From: Aldehydirespirator sp965204415
Lineage (GTDB): Bacteria; Actinomycetota; Acidimicrobiia; Acidimicrobiales; Aldehydirespiratoraceae
Direction: 5' to 3'
Length of the DNA: 64,000 nucleotides
NCBI GenBank assembly: GCA_965204415.1
Contig: CBDBEL010000001.1
Location: 1-64,000 of the forward strand
The position numbers and the translations under genes were made by a program. A model generated the notes under the pieces. The model was not told the origin of the DNA. It saw only the letters and a program-made list of their open reading frames with translations, and searched no databases. Positions 17,591 to 26,814 of this stretch are shown one piece after another. Each line of letters begins with the position of its first letter. The stretch's first letter is position 1.

Positions 17591-18955
17591 ATGGCGGACT
17601 CCCCCACGACTGTGATCGGCGTCCGCGCCGGGGCATCCGGGTTCGTGCACAGCCGGGTGATCACGATCGGCGGCCGGACCGTGGTGGAGATCGACGCCCG
17701 TGGGTCCGAGGAGAACCAGAGCGGAGCGCTCACACCGGCCGACGGACAGAGCATGGCCGCCGCGGCCCGCCTGGCCCGCACGCAGCGGCTCCCGGTACTG
17801 CTGCGGCTGGCCTCCTCGGGAGCCGACCTCAACGCCGGAGTGGCCGCCCTGCACGGCTGGGCCACCGCGGCCGCGGAGCTGGCTCGCTGCTCGGGGGTCG
17901 TGCCGGTGATCGTGATCGCGGCCGGGCCCAACGCCTCGGGCCCGGCCCTGCTGCTGGGCCTGGCCGACTTCGTGGTGATGACCGCCGACGCCTACGCCTT
18001 CGTGGTCGGACCGCGGATGGTGGAGCACTTCACCGGCATGCCGATAGACCACGGCGAGCTGGGCGGCGGCGAGACCCACTCGGTCAGCTCGGGCGTGGCC
18101 AGCTTCCTGGCCGCCGACGGCGCCGAGGCCGACGAGATCGCGGCCGACCTGCTCGGCTACCTACCCGACAGCAACGGCTGCGACCCGCCCGCCCGGGTCT
18201 GCGTCGATCCGGTGGACCGGGCGGTGCCCGAGGCATACGAGGTGCTGCCGCCCGAGTCGGGCGGGACCTACGACGTGCGAGACGTGGTGGCCGCCGTCAC
18301 CGACGACGGTGTGCTGCTGGAGCCGCACGCCTACTGGGCCACCAACCTGGTCACCGCGTTCGCCTGCTTCGGGGGGCGGCCGGTCGGGATCGTGGCCAAC
18401 CAGCCCCAGTCGCTGGCCGGGACCCTCGACATCACGGCGTCCCGCAAGGGCGCCCGCTTCGTGGCGTTCTGCGACGCGTTCAACCTTCCGCTGGTGACCT
18501 TCGTCGACACGTCCGGCTTCTACCCGGGCAAGGACCTGGAATGGCGGGGAATGATCCGCTACGGGGCCCAGATGGCGTTCGCCTACGCCCGGGCCACGGT
18601 GCCGCGAGTGAACGTCACCCTGCGCAAGTCCTACGGCGGCGCGTACATAGTCATGGACTCCAAACCCATGGGCAACGACGTGGCCCTGGCCTGGCCGACG
18701 GCCGAGATCGCGGTGATGGGGGCCAAGGGGGCGGTGGAGATCCTGCACCGTTCGGCCGGCGGGCCCGAGCGGGCCGAACTGGAGGCGGCCTACGAGGAGC
18801 GCCTGCTGAACCCGTACGTCGCCGCGGAGCGCGGCACCATCGACTCGGTGATCGAGCCGGCCGACACGAGGCGGCATATCTGCGCGGCATTGGAGATGCT
18901 CGTCTCCAAGCGGGAGCGCCTGCCCCGGCGACGCCACGACAACGCTCCGCTGTAA
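17591..18955 (+). CDS. Acyl-CoA carboxyltransferase (carboxylase beta-subunit family)
   Basis: 454 residues from the ATG at 17591 (GTG one codon before). The C-terminal crotonase-like domain is typical of acetyl-/propionyl-CoA carboxylase beta subunits: IVANQPQ, AGTLDI, FCDAFNLPLVTFVDTSGFYPG, KSYGGAYIVMDSK, AWPTAEIAVMGAKGAVEIL. The N-terminal half is shorter than usual (whole family ~510-530 residues) and lacks the common GGLG entry motif, so substrate use is uncertain. The enzyme moves carboxyl from carboxybiotin to an acyl-CoA, and no biotin-carrier subunit lies nearby. About 200 bp before citrate synthase, same strand. Confidence 0.75.
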   Translation: MADSPTTVIGVRAGASGFVHSRVITIGGRTVVEIDARGSEENQSGALTPADGQSMAAAARLARTQRLPVLLRLASSGADLNAGVAALHGWATAAAELARCSGVVPVIVIAAGPNASGPALLLGLADFVVMTADAYAFVVGPRMVEHFTGMPIDHGELGGGETHSVSSGVASFLAADGAEADEIAADLLGYLPDSNGCDPPARVCVDPVDRAVPEAYEVLPPESGGTYDVRDVVAAVTDDGVLLEPHAYWATNLVTAFACFGGRPVGIVANQPQSLAGTLDITASRKGARFVAFCDAFNLPLVTFVDTSGFYPGKDLEWRGMIRYGAQMAFAYARATVPRVNVTLRKSYGGAYIVMDSKPMGNDVALAWPTAEIAVMGAKGAVEILHRSAGGPERAELEAAYEERLLNPYVAAERGTIDSVIEPADTRRHICAALEMLVSKRERLPRRRHDNAPL

Positions 18956-18966
18956 CCGCCGCCGCG

Positions 18967-19028
18967 GCAAGAATCATGAACTTTGAGCAATACCATAATC
19001 ATCATGTCGCAAGATCCGCGATTCTTGC
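18967..19028. repeat. Inverted repeat between carboxyltransferase and citrate synthase genes
   Basis: GCAAGAATC (18967-18975) and GATTCTTGC (19020-19028) form a perfect 9-bp inverted pair around an AT-rich 44-bp interval. There is no T-tract, so it is not a standard terminator; it may be an operator or RNA structure in front of gltA. Confidence 0.35.
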
Positions 19029-19157
19029 GTCGATCCGCAAGGGTTCAGATGTATGCACGCGGCCTCGAAGTGCCGTGCGATATCCGGCCCGCGGTAGTGT
19101 GATGTTCGATGACGACGACCATCACGATCACCGCCGCCGCGACGGCGAGGTGAGCCC

Positions 19158-20459
19158 GTGACTGAGAGCATCACCATCACCGACAACCGCGACGGGAGCA
19201 GCATCGAGATCCCGATCGTCGGCGGGGGCGTCGACGCCGGGGCCTGGCGCAAGCTGCTACCGGGGATCTGGTTCCACGATCCGGGACTGGCCACCACCGC
19301 GGTCACCTCCAGCGCGGTGGCCCTGATCGACGGCGAGGCCGGCATCCTGCGCTACCGGGGCTACCCCATCGAGCAGCTGGCCGAGCAGAGCACCTTCCCG
19401 GAGGTCGCCCACCTGCTGATCTACGGGGAGCTGCCCACCCAGGCCCAGCTCGACGAGTGGGTGGACCTGATCACCCACCACACGTTCATCCACGAGAACT
19501 TCCGCAAGCGCATCTACGACGCCTTCCACTACGACGCGCACCCGATGGGGCTGCTCACCTCGGGTGTGGCCGGGCTGTCCACCTTCTATCCCGAGGCCAA
19601 GGACATCTTCGACCCCGAGAACCGCAGGGCGCAGATCGTGCGGCTGATCGCGAAGATGCCCACGCTGGCCGCGGCCGCGTACCGGTTCTCCAGGGGCCTG
19701 CCGTTCATATTCCCCGACAACGCCGACGACTACCCGACGCGCTTCTTGAAGATGATGTTCGACGTGGGCGGGGAGTACGAGCCCGACGAGGCCCTGGTGC
19801 GGGCCATGCGGGTGCTGTTCATCCTCCACGCCGACCACGGCCAGAACTGCTCGACCACTGCGACCCGGGTGGTCGGGTCGAGCCACGCCGACCCCTACAG
19901 CGCAATCGCGGCCGGCTGCGCGGCCCTGTACGGGCCGCTGCACGGCGGGGCCAACGAGGCCGTGATCAACATGCTCACCGAGATCGGCTCCTACGAGGAG
20001 GTCGACAGCTTCATCGCCAGCGTGAAGCGGGGCGCGCACCGGCTGATGGGCTTCGGCCACCGCGTCTACAAGAACTACGACCCGAGGGCGGTGATCATCA
20101 AGGAGGCGGCCCATGACGTGTTCGGGGTCATCGGCAAGAACCCGCTGCTCGACATCGCCCTCAAGCTCGAGGAGGTCGCGCTGGCCGACGACTACTTCAT
20201 CAGCCGGCGGCTGTACCCGAACGTGGACTTCTACTCCGGCCTCATCTACCAGTCGCTCGGCTTCCCGACCAACATGTTCACCGTGCTGTTCGCCATCGGC
20301 CGCACGCCCGGGTGGCTGGCCCACTGGAACGAGATGATCGAGCAGAACTCCCGGATCTACCGGCCCCGCCAGGTGTATGTGGGCGCCGAGCGGCGCGACT
20401 ACGTGCCGATCGCCGACCGCCAGCAGTCCCCCGACGAAATCGGGGCGGATATTGGGTAG
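19158..20459 (+). CDS. gltA: Citrate synthase, type I
   Basis: 433 residues from a GTG start. Condenses oxaloacetate and acetyl-CoA, first step of the TCA cycle. Recognised by GIWFHDPGL, GILRYRGYPIEQLAE, the active-site blocks HADHGQNCSTTATR and GPLHGGANE (catalytic His), MGFGHRVYKNYDPRA (catalytic His) and NVDFYSGL (catalytic Asp). Length matches the hexameric type I family. Lies in a TCA block with aconitase (upstream) and AceK (downstream, opposite strand). The ~15 residues after VPIADRQQ are divergent tail. Confidence 0.93.
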   Translation: MTESITITDNRDGSSIEIPIVGGGVDAGAWRKLLPGIWFHDPGLATTAVTSSAVALIDGEAGILRYRGYPIEQLAEQSTFPEVAHLLIYGELPTQAQLDEWVDLITHHTFIHENFRKRIYDAFHYDAHPMGLLTSGVAGLSTFYPEAKDIFDPENRRAQIVRLIAKMPTLAAAAYRFSRGLPFIFPDNADDYPTRFLKMMFDVGGEYEPDEALVRAMRVLFILHADHGQNCSTTATRVVGSSHADPYSAIAAGCAALYGPLHGGANEAVINMLTEIGSYEEVDSFIASVKRGAHRLMGFGHRVYKNYDPRAVIIKEAAHDVFGVIGKNPLLDIALKLEEVALADDYFISRRLYPNVDFYSGLIYQSLGFPTNMFTVLFAIGRTPGWLAHWNEMIEQNSRIYRPRQVYVGAERRDYVPIADRQQSPDEIGADIG

Positions 20460-20510
20460 CCAGCACCCATACCGTCGCCAATTTCGTGTCTTGGGGCTGC
20501 GGCCTATCCG

Positions 20511-21494
20511 CTAGGCCCCGGCGACGTCGAGGACGATCTTGCCGGCGTTGAGGTTGGCCTCCATGCGCTGGTGGGCCGCGGATGCGTCGGCCAGCGCGAA
20601 GCGGCTGTCGATCACCGGGGCCAGGACGCCGGCGGCCGCGTGCGGCAGCATCTGAGCTGCGAACTCGCGGGTGACCGCGATCTTCTCCTCGATGGGGCGG
20701 GCCCGCAGGGTGGTGCCGATCAGGGCGGCCCGCTTGGCCATCAACGCGGCCGGGTTGAACGGCACGGCTGCGCCCGACATCACGCCGACCTGGATGATGC
20801 GCCCACTGGTGCGCAGACAGGAGATGTTGCGGGGCAGGTAGTCGCCGCCAATCACGTCTAGCACCACGTCCACACCGGCGCCACCGGTGGCGTCCTTGAC
20901 GGCCTGCCCGTAGTCCTCGGTGGCGTAGTCGATCACAAGATCGGCGCCCAGGGCTTCGCACACGTGGTGCTTGCCTGCCGAGGCGGTGACCGCGATGCGT
21001 GCACCCATGGCCTTGGCGATCTGGATGGAGGCGGTGCCCACTCCCGATGCCCCGGCGTGGACCAGCGCCCAGCGTCCGGTGGTGAGCCCGCCCTGGCGCA
21101 CCAGCGCGTCCCAGGCGGTGATGTACACCTCCGGGAATGCGCCGGCGGTGTCGAGCCCGAGCGCGGCGGGCACGGCCATGGCCTGACGATGGTGGATGAT
21201 GACCCGCTCGGCGTAGCCGCCACCGGCGACGATGCCCATGACGGCATCGCCGACGGCGTGCCCGGTGACCCGATCCCCCACCCCGGCGACCCTGCCTGCG
21301 AACTCCAGGCCGGGGATCTCGTACGCGGCCGGCGGCCCCGGGTACAGGCCCCGCCGTTGCAGCAGGTCGGCCCGGTTGACGGCTGAAGTCGCGACGTCGA
21401 CCAGGACCTCCTCGGGTCCGGGGACCGGGTCGGGAACCTCCTGCACGGCGAGAACCTCAGGGCCGCCCTTCTCGGTGATCACTATCGCTCGCAT
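20511..21494 (-). CDS. NAD(P)H quinone oxidoreductase of the MDR family (PIG3-like)
   Basis: 327 residues. N-terminal GroES-like half (MRAIVITEKGGPEVL, NRADLLQRRGLYPGP, GLEFAGRVAGVG) and Rossmann half with the nucleotide loop HAGASGVGTASIQIAKAMGA. No zinc-binding cysteines, so it belongs to the zeta-crystallin/PIG3 quinone reductase branch, which reduces quinones or enoyl compounds with NADPH. The 20-bp gap to the aceK gene upstream on the same strand suggests one transcript. Confidence 0.85.
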   Translation of the reverse strand: MRAIVITEKGGPEVLAVQEVPDPVPGPEEVLVDVATSAVNRADLLQRRGLYPGPPAAYEIPGLEFAGRVAGVGDRVTGHAVGDAVMGIVAGGGYAERVIIHHRQAMAVPAALGLDTAGAFPEVYITAWDALVRQGGLTTGRWALVHAGASGVGTASIQIAKAMGARIAVTASAGKHHVCEALGADLVIDYATEDYGQAVKDATGGAGVDVVLDVIGGDYLPRNISCLRTSGRIIQVGVMSGAAVPFNPAALMAKRAALIGTTLRARPIEEKIAVTREFAAQMLPHAAAGVLAPVIDSRFALADASAAHQRMEANLNAGKIVLDVAGA

Positions 21495-21513
21495 GATTGT
21501 CCTTGGGTCGGGA

Positions 21514-23250
21514 TTACAGGGCGTCCGCCGGGGCTTGGTGGAGGCGCACCGAGGCAGGGTAGGGAAAGAAGTCGGGGATGTCGCCGGCCCGGTTGCGCTG
21601 CTTCATCGACTGCCAGAAGTCCAGGGTGGAGATCTCGGGGTGGTGCTCGGCGAACACCTCCCCCACCATGGGGGGCGAGCGCAGGTAGGTGGCGAACTCC
21701 TCGGGGAACACGTCGTCGGCGCCGACGGAGAACCATGGCTGGTCGAGCATCTCGTCGGCGTCGTCTCGGGGCGCGGGAAGGGCCCGGAAGTTGACCTCCG
21801 ACAGCAGGGCCAGCTCGTCGTAGTCGTAGAACACCACCGCGCCGAGCCGGGTGACGCCGAAGTTCTTGCAGAACAGGTCCCCGGGGAAGATGTTGGCCGC
21901 GGCCAGGTCCTTGATGGCGTTGCCGTAGTCGACGGCCGCGGCCAGCGCCCGGTCAGGCGCCATCTCCCGCAGGTAGAGGTCCAGCGGGTAGACGCGGCGC
22001 TCGGTGTAGACGTGGCCCAGCACCACCTCGGTGCCGGTGACGGTCACGGTGCGCGAGCACTCCTGCCGGAGCTCGTCGAGGAGGTCGTCGTCGAAGCGGT
22101 CCCGGGCGAAGGTGAGGTTCTCGAACTCCTGGGCGTCGACGAGCCGGCCCACCCGGTCGTAGCCGAACACGAGGCGGTAGCGGCGTTTCACGTCCTCGGG
22201 GGTGGTGCGCTTGCTGGCCGGGAAGCGGTCCTTGATGACCTTGAAGACCACGTCGAACGACGGCAGGGCGAACACCGCCATGACGGTGCCGGGCGCGCCC
22301 CGGGAGTGCTCGAAACGGGTGTTGGAGTGCTCCATGTGCCGGTACAGGGCACGGAACAGGTTGGTCTTGCCGTGCTGGGAGTATCCGAGGGACGTGTACA
22401 GCTCGGCCACCGGCTTCACCGGCAGCATCGACTTGAGGAACGCCACCACGGCGGCGGGACGCTCCGACAGCACGTGCATGTAGGAGCGGGCGTAGCTGAA
22501 CAGGCGGCTGGCGGCGGGCTCGGTGAGCAGGGCGGCGTCCACATGCACGCCGGTGCCGTCGTGGACGATGGGCAGGATGCAGGGAGACACCCGGTTCAGC
22601 CACCGCAGGCGGCCCACCAGGTAGGCGCCCTTCTGGCGGTAGAAGACGGCGCCGAGCACGTCGATGGCGTCGAGGTCTCGCCAGACGCCGTCGAGGTAGC
22701 CGTCGATGCGCTCGGCTATGAGCCCGGCGTCCCGGGAGAGGTCGGCGAAGTGCGGGCCGAGGGGGCTGCGCTCGAGGATGGCTGATACCGCGCCCTCGGT
22801 GGAGTCGTCCGCCCGGGCGCTGTAGTAGGCGGGTCCGGCGGTGTCGGTGGCGGGAAGGGCGGTGGGTCCAAGCCAGATGAACTCGAGCTCCCGGTCGAGG
22901 CCCACCACTCCGAACAGGCGACGGGTGACGGAGTTGTAGAACGTCTCGGCCAGCTCCATGTCGCCGCGGTGGGTCACGAGTTCGACGTAGCGGCGCTGGG
23001 CGTCGATCCAGGATTGACGGGCACCGGTTCCGGGAAGTCGGCTGCGGCAGGTCTCGACGGTGTCGAGCACCGCGTCGGTGTGCAGGTTGAGCCGTTCGGC
23101 GGCGTCCTGGCGGTGGCCGTGCCAGTCGCGGGCCAGGAAGCGGCCCTCGGCTCGGGAGGTGACCGCGATGAAGCGGGCGTGGAAGGCCTCGAAGCGCTCG
23201 TAGAGAACGCCGGCCAGCGCTTCGGCCAGCGAGCTGGGGGCACTGCTCAC
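21514..23250 (-). CDS. aceK: Isocitrate dehydrogenase kinase/phosphatase
   Basis: 578 residues, the same length as the E. coli protein. It phosphorylates isocitrate dehydrogenase to divert carbon into the glyoxylate shunt and also removes the phosphate. Family features seen: the N-terminal helical region with RLNRVSPCILPIVHDGTGVH, the kinase core GAPGTVMAVFALPSFDVVFK with VIKDRF, GRLVDAQEFE, and the catalytic segment IKDLAAANIFPGDLFCKNFG followed by VVFYDYDEL. Its placement beside citrate synthase and aconitase fits a role at the TCA/glyoxylate branch point. No isocitrate lyase or malate synthase is in the window. Confidence 0.92.
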   Translation of the reverse strand: MSSAPSSLAEALAGVLYERFEAFHARFIAVTSRAEGRFLARDWHGHRQDAAERLNLHTDAVLDTVETCRSRLPGTGARQSWIDAQRRYVELVTHRGDMELAETFYNSVTRRLFGVVGLDRELEFIWLGPTALPATDTAGPAYYSARADDSTEGAVSAILERSPLGPHFADLSRDAGLIAERIDGYLDGVWRDLDAIDVLGAVFYRQKGAYLVGRLRWLNRVSPCILPIVHDGTGVHVDAALLTEPAASRLFSYARSYMHVLSERPAAVVAFLKSMLPVKPVAELYTSLGYSQHGKTNLFRALYRHMEHSNTRFEHSRGAPGTVMAVFALPSFDVVFKVIKDRFPASKRTTPEDVKRRYRLVFGYDRVGRLVDAQEFENLTFARDRFDDDLLDELRQECSRTVTVTGTEVVLGHVYTERRVYPLDLYLREMAPDRALAAAVDYGNAIKDLAAANIFPGDLFCKNFGVTRLGAVVFYDYDELALLSEVNFRALPAPRDDADEMLDQPWFSVGADDVFPEEFATYLRSPPMVGEVFAEHHPEISTLDFWQSMKQRNRAGDIPDFFPYPASVRLHQAPADAL

Positions 23251-23322
23251 AGGCTGCGCTCCTCAGACCCGGGCGCTGGTGCGACCTGGATGCCGGTTCG
23301 ACGACAGCGGCGCCATCAGGCC

Positions 23323-23634
23323 TCAGTCGCTGGCGGTGCCGGCCTCGTCGCGGGCCTGTTCGTGGTGGCGGATCACCTCGTCGATGATGAAGCGCAGGAA
23401 CTGCTCACTGAAGGACGGGTCGAGGTTCGCCGACTTGGCCAGCTCCGTCAGCCGGGCGATCTGCTGCGCCTCACGCTCAGGATCGGCTGCCGGCAAGCCC
23501 ACACTCGCCTTGTAGACCCCGACCTGCTTGGTGACCTTGAACCGCTCGGCCAGCAGCAGGATCAGAGTGGCATCGATGTTGTCGATGCTCGACCGGAACC
23601 CGGCCAGTGTCTCGTCGACGCCACCGTCGCTCAC
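23323..23634 (-). CDS. Chorismate mutase, AroQ class
   Basis: 103 residues from the GTG at 23634, chosen over an upstream start because homologous sequence begins there. Converts chorismate to prephenate for Phe/Tyr synthesis. The helical AroQ pattern is present: FRSSIDNIDATLILLLAERF, KVTKQVGVYKA, then PADPEREAQQIARL (here PAADPEREAQQ) and FSEQFLRFIIDEVIRHH. Free-standing, single-domain form. 72 bp upstream of aceK on the same strand, possibly in the same transcript. Confidence 0.8.
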   Translation of the reverse strand: MSDGGVDETLAGFRSSIDNIDATLILLLAERFKVTKQVGVYKASVGLPAADPEREAQQIARLTELAKSANLDPSFSEQFLRFIIDEVIRHHEQARDEAGTASD

Positions 23635-23711
23635 AGCTAGGCAAGCTACCGCCCGCAAGCGCCGGAACGCCCGCGGCGAGCTCCGCTAAGCCGGCCGAGC
23701 GATTCGAAGCG

Positions 23712-23981
23712 CTAGAGCGGCCACTGATCGCTGCCCGAGCTGGAACCTCCGGCCAGGGCAGCAACGACGGCAAGGATCACGTAGATGGCGCACCAGATGG
23801 CGAAGCCGATCGTGAACCAGCCATAGGCGTCGATGCGACGGCGCACAAGGACCCCCACGATCAGCCCGACGTTGATCGCGAGCGCAAGCGGGGGCACCAG
23901 GATCGTCAGTCCGAGCGCACTGGCCGCGCCAAGGAGTGTCCAGAGCACCCCCGAGGGGGTCAGCCGTAGACCCTCAGGCAT
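23712..23981 (-). CDS. Small membrane protein
   Basis: 89 residues, ATG preceded by GGGCGAGG. Three hydrophobic segments (around residues 12-30, 33-46 and 56-78) separated by a basic RRRIDAYGW loop; Gly/Ser-rich tail. No family recognised. Likely an integral inner-membrane protein. Confidence 0.6.
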   Translation of the reverse strand: MPEGLRLTPSGVLWTLLGAASALGLTILVPPLALAINVGLIVGVLVRRRIDAYGWFTIGFAIWCAIYVILAVVAALAGGSSSGSDQWPL

Positions 23982-24097
23982 CCTCGCCCATCGGGAGCAA
24001 CCTACTGCTGTCGACGGCTTCCTGAGCAGGCAACCAGGACTCGCGAGATCGCCGCCGGAGGGTCCTGGGTGGGTGACGGTCGGTATCGTCGCGGTTT

Positions 24098-25021
24098 GTG
24101 GATGCGGAGGCGGTGTCCGGGGCTGAGCCCGATGTGGAGCGAACCGCGTGGTTGGTGCATGACACTGCCCGCGCCCTGGAACTCACCGCCGCCGGGTTCA
24201 GGCTGCTGCGAGTGGGCAACAACATCGTGCTGGCGAGCCTCGACGACAGGGTCGTTGCCAGGGTGGCGTACACCAGCCGCCGGCCGCTTGAGCATCACGC
24301 CGCCCACCTGGGCCGCGTCGAGCGGCTGGCGGCGGCGGGAGCGCCGATGGTGGCGCCGCTGTGCGATCCGTGCCGCTTGAGCGACGGCCGGATCGTCACC
24401 TTCTGGCCGATGCACTCCCCTCCCGGGGAGGTGCCCCTCGAGGAGTTCATCGAGCTGGTGCGGCGATGTCACCTCATCGAGCCGGCCGGTGATCTCACTG
24501 TTTGGGACCCCCGGACGTCCTATCTCACACGCTGGGCGGAGCGGCTGCCATTGATGACGGCACGGGGGGTGCCGGCCGATGTGCGCGAGTTCCTGGAAGT
24601 GGTGCTACACAGCCGGGTGGAGGCGCTCGCCGAGCACTGGGCGGTCTCGAGCGGCGGGCACCATTCGCAGGTGCTGATCCACGGCGACGCCTTCCCGACC
24701 AACGCCGTCCGCCGCGATGACGGAACTCTGGCCATGGTGGACCTCGACTTCGTCGGGATCGGCCCGCCGGAAGCGGACCTGTCCTGTGCGCGGCTTCAGT
24801 ATGAGCGTTACGACCAGGAGCCGCGGGTGCGCCACCGGATCGTCGCCGCCTACGACGGCGCAGTGAGCGAGGAGCTGCTGGATCGGATCTACGCCTCGGA
24901 CGAGGCCATCGAGGTGGTCTGGCTCGCCTGCCTGTGGGGGATCGTGCCGGAAGCCGATTCGAGTCTGATGCTGCGGATCGACCACTGGGGCGACCCGTCG
25001 GCGCGGTGGCGGCTCTTCTAG
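24098..25021 (+). CDS. APH/choline-kinase family phosphotransferase
   Basis: 307 residues from the GTG at 24098. The small-molecule kinase signature is clear: LIHGDAFPTNAV (catalytic HGD-x4-N loop) and MVDLDFVGIGPPEADL (the DFG-like metal-binding segment). The N-lobe is compact (NNIVLASLDDRVVARV). Substrate cannot be told from sequence; relatives phosphorylate aminoglycosides, choline, homoserine or fructosamines. Close homologues in actinobacteria are mostly uncharacterised and not proven resistance genes. Confidence 0.75.
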   Translation: MDAEAVSGAEPDVERTAWLVHDTARALELTAAGFRLLRVGNNIVLASLDDRVVARVAYTSRRPLEHHAAHLGRVERLAAAGAPMVAPLCDPCRLSDGRIVTFWPMHSPPGEVPLEEFIELVRRCHLIEPAGDLTVWDPRTSYLTRWAERLPLMTARGVPADVREFLEVVLHSRVEALAEHWAVSSGGHHSQVLIHGDAFPTNAVRRDDGTLAMVDLDFVGIGPPEADLSCARLQYERYDQEPRVRHRIVAAYDGAVSEELLDRIYASDEAIEVVWLACLWGIVPEADSSLMLRIDHWGDPSARWRLF

Positions 25022-25186
25022 GCGCGGTGTTGGGGGGCGGCTACCTCTCGCTGACCTGGTCGTTGAGCCAGGCGGCGTTCATCCCGTGTCGTTAGATTGA
25101 GCCTCGGCCACCTCGCCGTCGCGCATGGGCGCTGAGCAGCCCCAATGCTCGGGAACCCGGGGCGCGGTCGCAGCGTCCAATCTGCC

Positions 25187-26422
25187 ATGACCAAGAAAAT
25201 GCTCGGATCGAGAATGCTCGGATGGCTGGTGGTGCTGTGCTGTGTCGCCGCGGCGTGCGGTTCCTCGGACACAATTACCCAGGTTCCGGAGTTGGTGGCT
25301 GATCGGCTGCCGGCTGACCCTGAAGCGCCGACGGTCGGCTGGGTGGCGGGGGTCAACGCAGCCGGGTGGGATTTCCATCGCCATCTGCGGGGCAACGCGG
25401 TGTCGAGCCCGATCAGCATCGGCGCCGCCTTCAGCCTCGCCCGGGCCGGGGCGTCGGCCGGCTCGGGGGACGTCCTCGACGAGATCTTCAGATTCCCCGA
25501 GACCGGCCCGCACAGCACGGCCAACGCCGTCGACCTCGCGCTGGCGGAAGCCTCACAAGAGCCCACCACCCTGGAGGTCGCCAACCGGCTCTTCCCCGAC
25601 CACGCCTTCACGCCGCTGCCGGAGTTCCTCCACACCGCAGCCGCCCACTACGGCGCCGCCCCACAGCCGATCGACACCAGCGACGCCGCCGCAGCCGCCG
25701 ACACCGTCAACGACTGGGTGTCGCAGCGCACCCGCGGACTGATCCCCGCCATCGTCAACGAAGACGCCGTCCGGGACCAGCGGCTGATCCTCGTCAACAC
25801 CGTGTACCTCAAGGCCGACTGGACCGAGCCGTTCCTGTCCGAACTGACCAGGGACCGCGAGTTCACCACCGGCGACGGCGGCACAGTGACGGTGCCGTTC
25901 ATGCACGACCGCGAGCCGACATGGCGCCGCTTCGTCCGACTGGAAGGCGCCGACGCCGTCGAGTTGCCCTACCAGGGCGACGAACTGGCCATGTGGCTCA
26001 TCGTCCCCCACGACCCTGCCGGGCTCGACGCCGTCGAGGCATCACTGGACGCCGAGGCCCTGACCGCGCTGCACAACGAGGCCCACACCGGACACGTCGA
26101 TCTCACCATGCCCAAATGGGAACAGACCCTGCCGCCCACCGACCTCTTCGAGTGGCTCTGCCCACAGGGCTTCTGCGCCGGAGCAGGCTTCGACGCCATC
26201 GCACCGGGCATCTTCATCACCGCCGCGCTCCACGGCGCCAAAATCATCGTCGACGAAAAAGGCACCGAAGCAGCCGCAGCCACCGCCATGGCCTTCCAGG
26301 AATCCGCACCACCCCCAGCCGACCTCACCATCGTCGCCGACCACCCCTTCCTATGGGCCATCAGCCACCCCGACACCGGAACACTGCTGTTCGTCGGTCG
26401 CCTCGTCAACCCCGCCGAGTAG
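25187..26422 (+). CDS. Serpin (serine protease inhibitor) lipoprotein
   Basis: 411 residues from the ATG at 25187; a second ATG lies 9 codons later. Signal peptide ends VAAACGSS (lipobox). Serpin core follows: NAVSSPISIGAAFSLARAGA, LILVNTVYLKADWTEPF, AVELPYQGDELAMWLIVP, DLTMPKWE, and the hinge of the reactive-centre loop KGTEAAAATAM, ending HPFLWAISHPDTGTLLFVGR. The small-residue hinge (GTEAAAATA) is the mark of an inhibitory serpin able to insert its loop. The scissile bond cannot be fixed but lies in the MAFQESAPPP stretch. Two Cys in WLCPQGFC may form a disulfide. Inference: it traps proteases at the cell surface, perhaps from a host or predator. Confidence 0.88.
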   Translation: MTKKMLGSRMLGWLVVLCCVAAACGSSDTITQVPELVADRLPADPEAPTVGWVAGVNAAGWDFHRHLRGNAVSSPISIGAAFSLARAGASAGSGDVLDEIFRFPETGPHSTANAVDLALAEASQEPTTLEVANRLFPDHAFTPLPEFLHTAAAHYGAAPQPIDTSDAAAAADTVNDWVSQRTRGLIPAIVNEDAVRDQRLILVNTVYLKADWTEPFLSELTRDREFTTGDGGTVTVPFMHDREPTWRRFVRLEGADAVELPYQGDELAMWLIVPHDPAGLDAVEASLDAEALTALHNEAHTGHVDLTMPKWEQTLPPTDLFEWLCPQGFCAGAGFDAIAPGIFITAALHGAKIIVDEKGTEAAAATAMAFQESAPPPADLTIVADHPFLWAISHPDTGTLLFVGRLVNPAE

Positions 26423-26496
26423 CACTCACCGGCCTCAGCAAGCAGAGCGAGCGCGAGACCGGCGCAACCGCTCGTTGGTGGTTGCGGGCAAGGACC

Positions 26497-26814
26497 TCAC
26501 TGCCCCGGTGCCTCCGTCCAACCCAGAAAGGCCTCCTGACATGGGAGAATGCTGTTCGCGATAACGGGCATTCTGGCCATGTGAGGAGGCACTTCCTGTG
26601 AGCAGCATAGCTGGTGGGATCGACGGGATCGAGGCGGTCTTCGACGACGAGTCTCTGGTGGCCGGTTGTGCTGTTCGATCATCAAGTCCTTGATGGACCC
26701 CACGGGGCAATACTCGCCGGTCTCCGGATTGCGATACCAATCGTGCTTCGAGCCGTGCCGAACAAGAACCGACCCAGTCGCATGGATCCGCCTGATCAGC
26801 TCAACCCGCTTCAC
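26497..26814 (-). pseudogene. hicA: HicA mRNA-interferase toxin with its C-terminus replaced
   Basis: Starts at a GTG overlapping the hicB stop (GTGA). The first ~38 residues are normal HicA: MKRVELIRRI, SVLVRHGSKHDWYRNPETGE (active-site His in RHGSKHDWY). After YCPV at about 26701 the sequence departs from HicA (expected PVPRHREI and a final helix) and runs ~67 residues through IS1380-like DNA. The RNA-binding fold is probably incomplete, so toxicity is doubtful. Confidence 0.75.
26511..26680 (+). mobile_element. IS1380-type remnant (left end and transposase N-terminus)
   Basis: A GTG at 26598 opens VSSIAGGIDGIEAVFDDESL followed by VA, which resembles the N-terminus of IS1380-family transposases (IERIEV.FDDERLVANAG). 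The preceding ~87 bp look like the matching leader and left end (GAGGAGGC just before the start). The rest of the element is missing; the joint with hicA lies between about 26664 and 26701. Confidence 0.5.

Noticed and set aside
17447..18079. Minus-strand frame over the start of the carboxyltransferase gene
   Set aside because: The opposite strand carries the recognised enzyme; the start region of this frame has no support.
19257..20324. 355-codon frame antisense to citrate synthase
   Set aside because: High-GC antisense artefact of a well-recognised gene.
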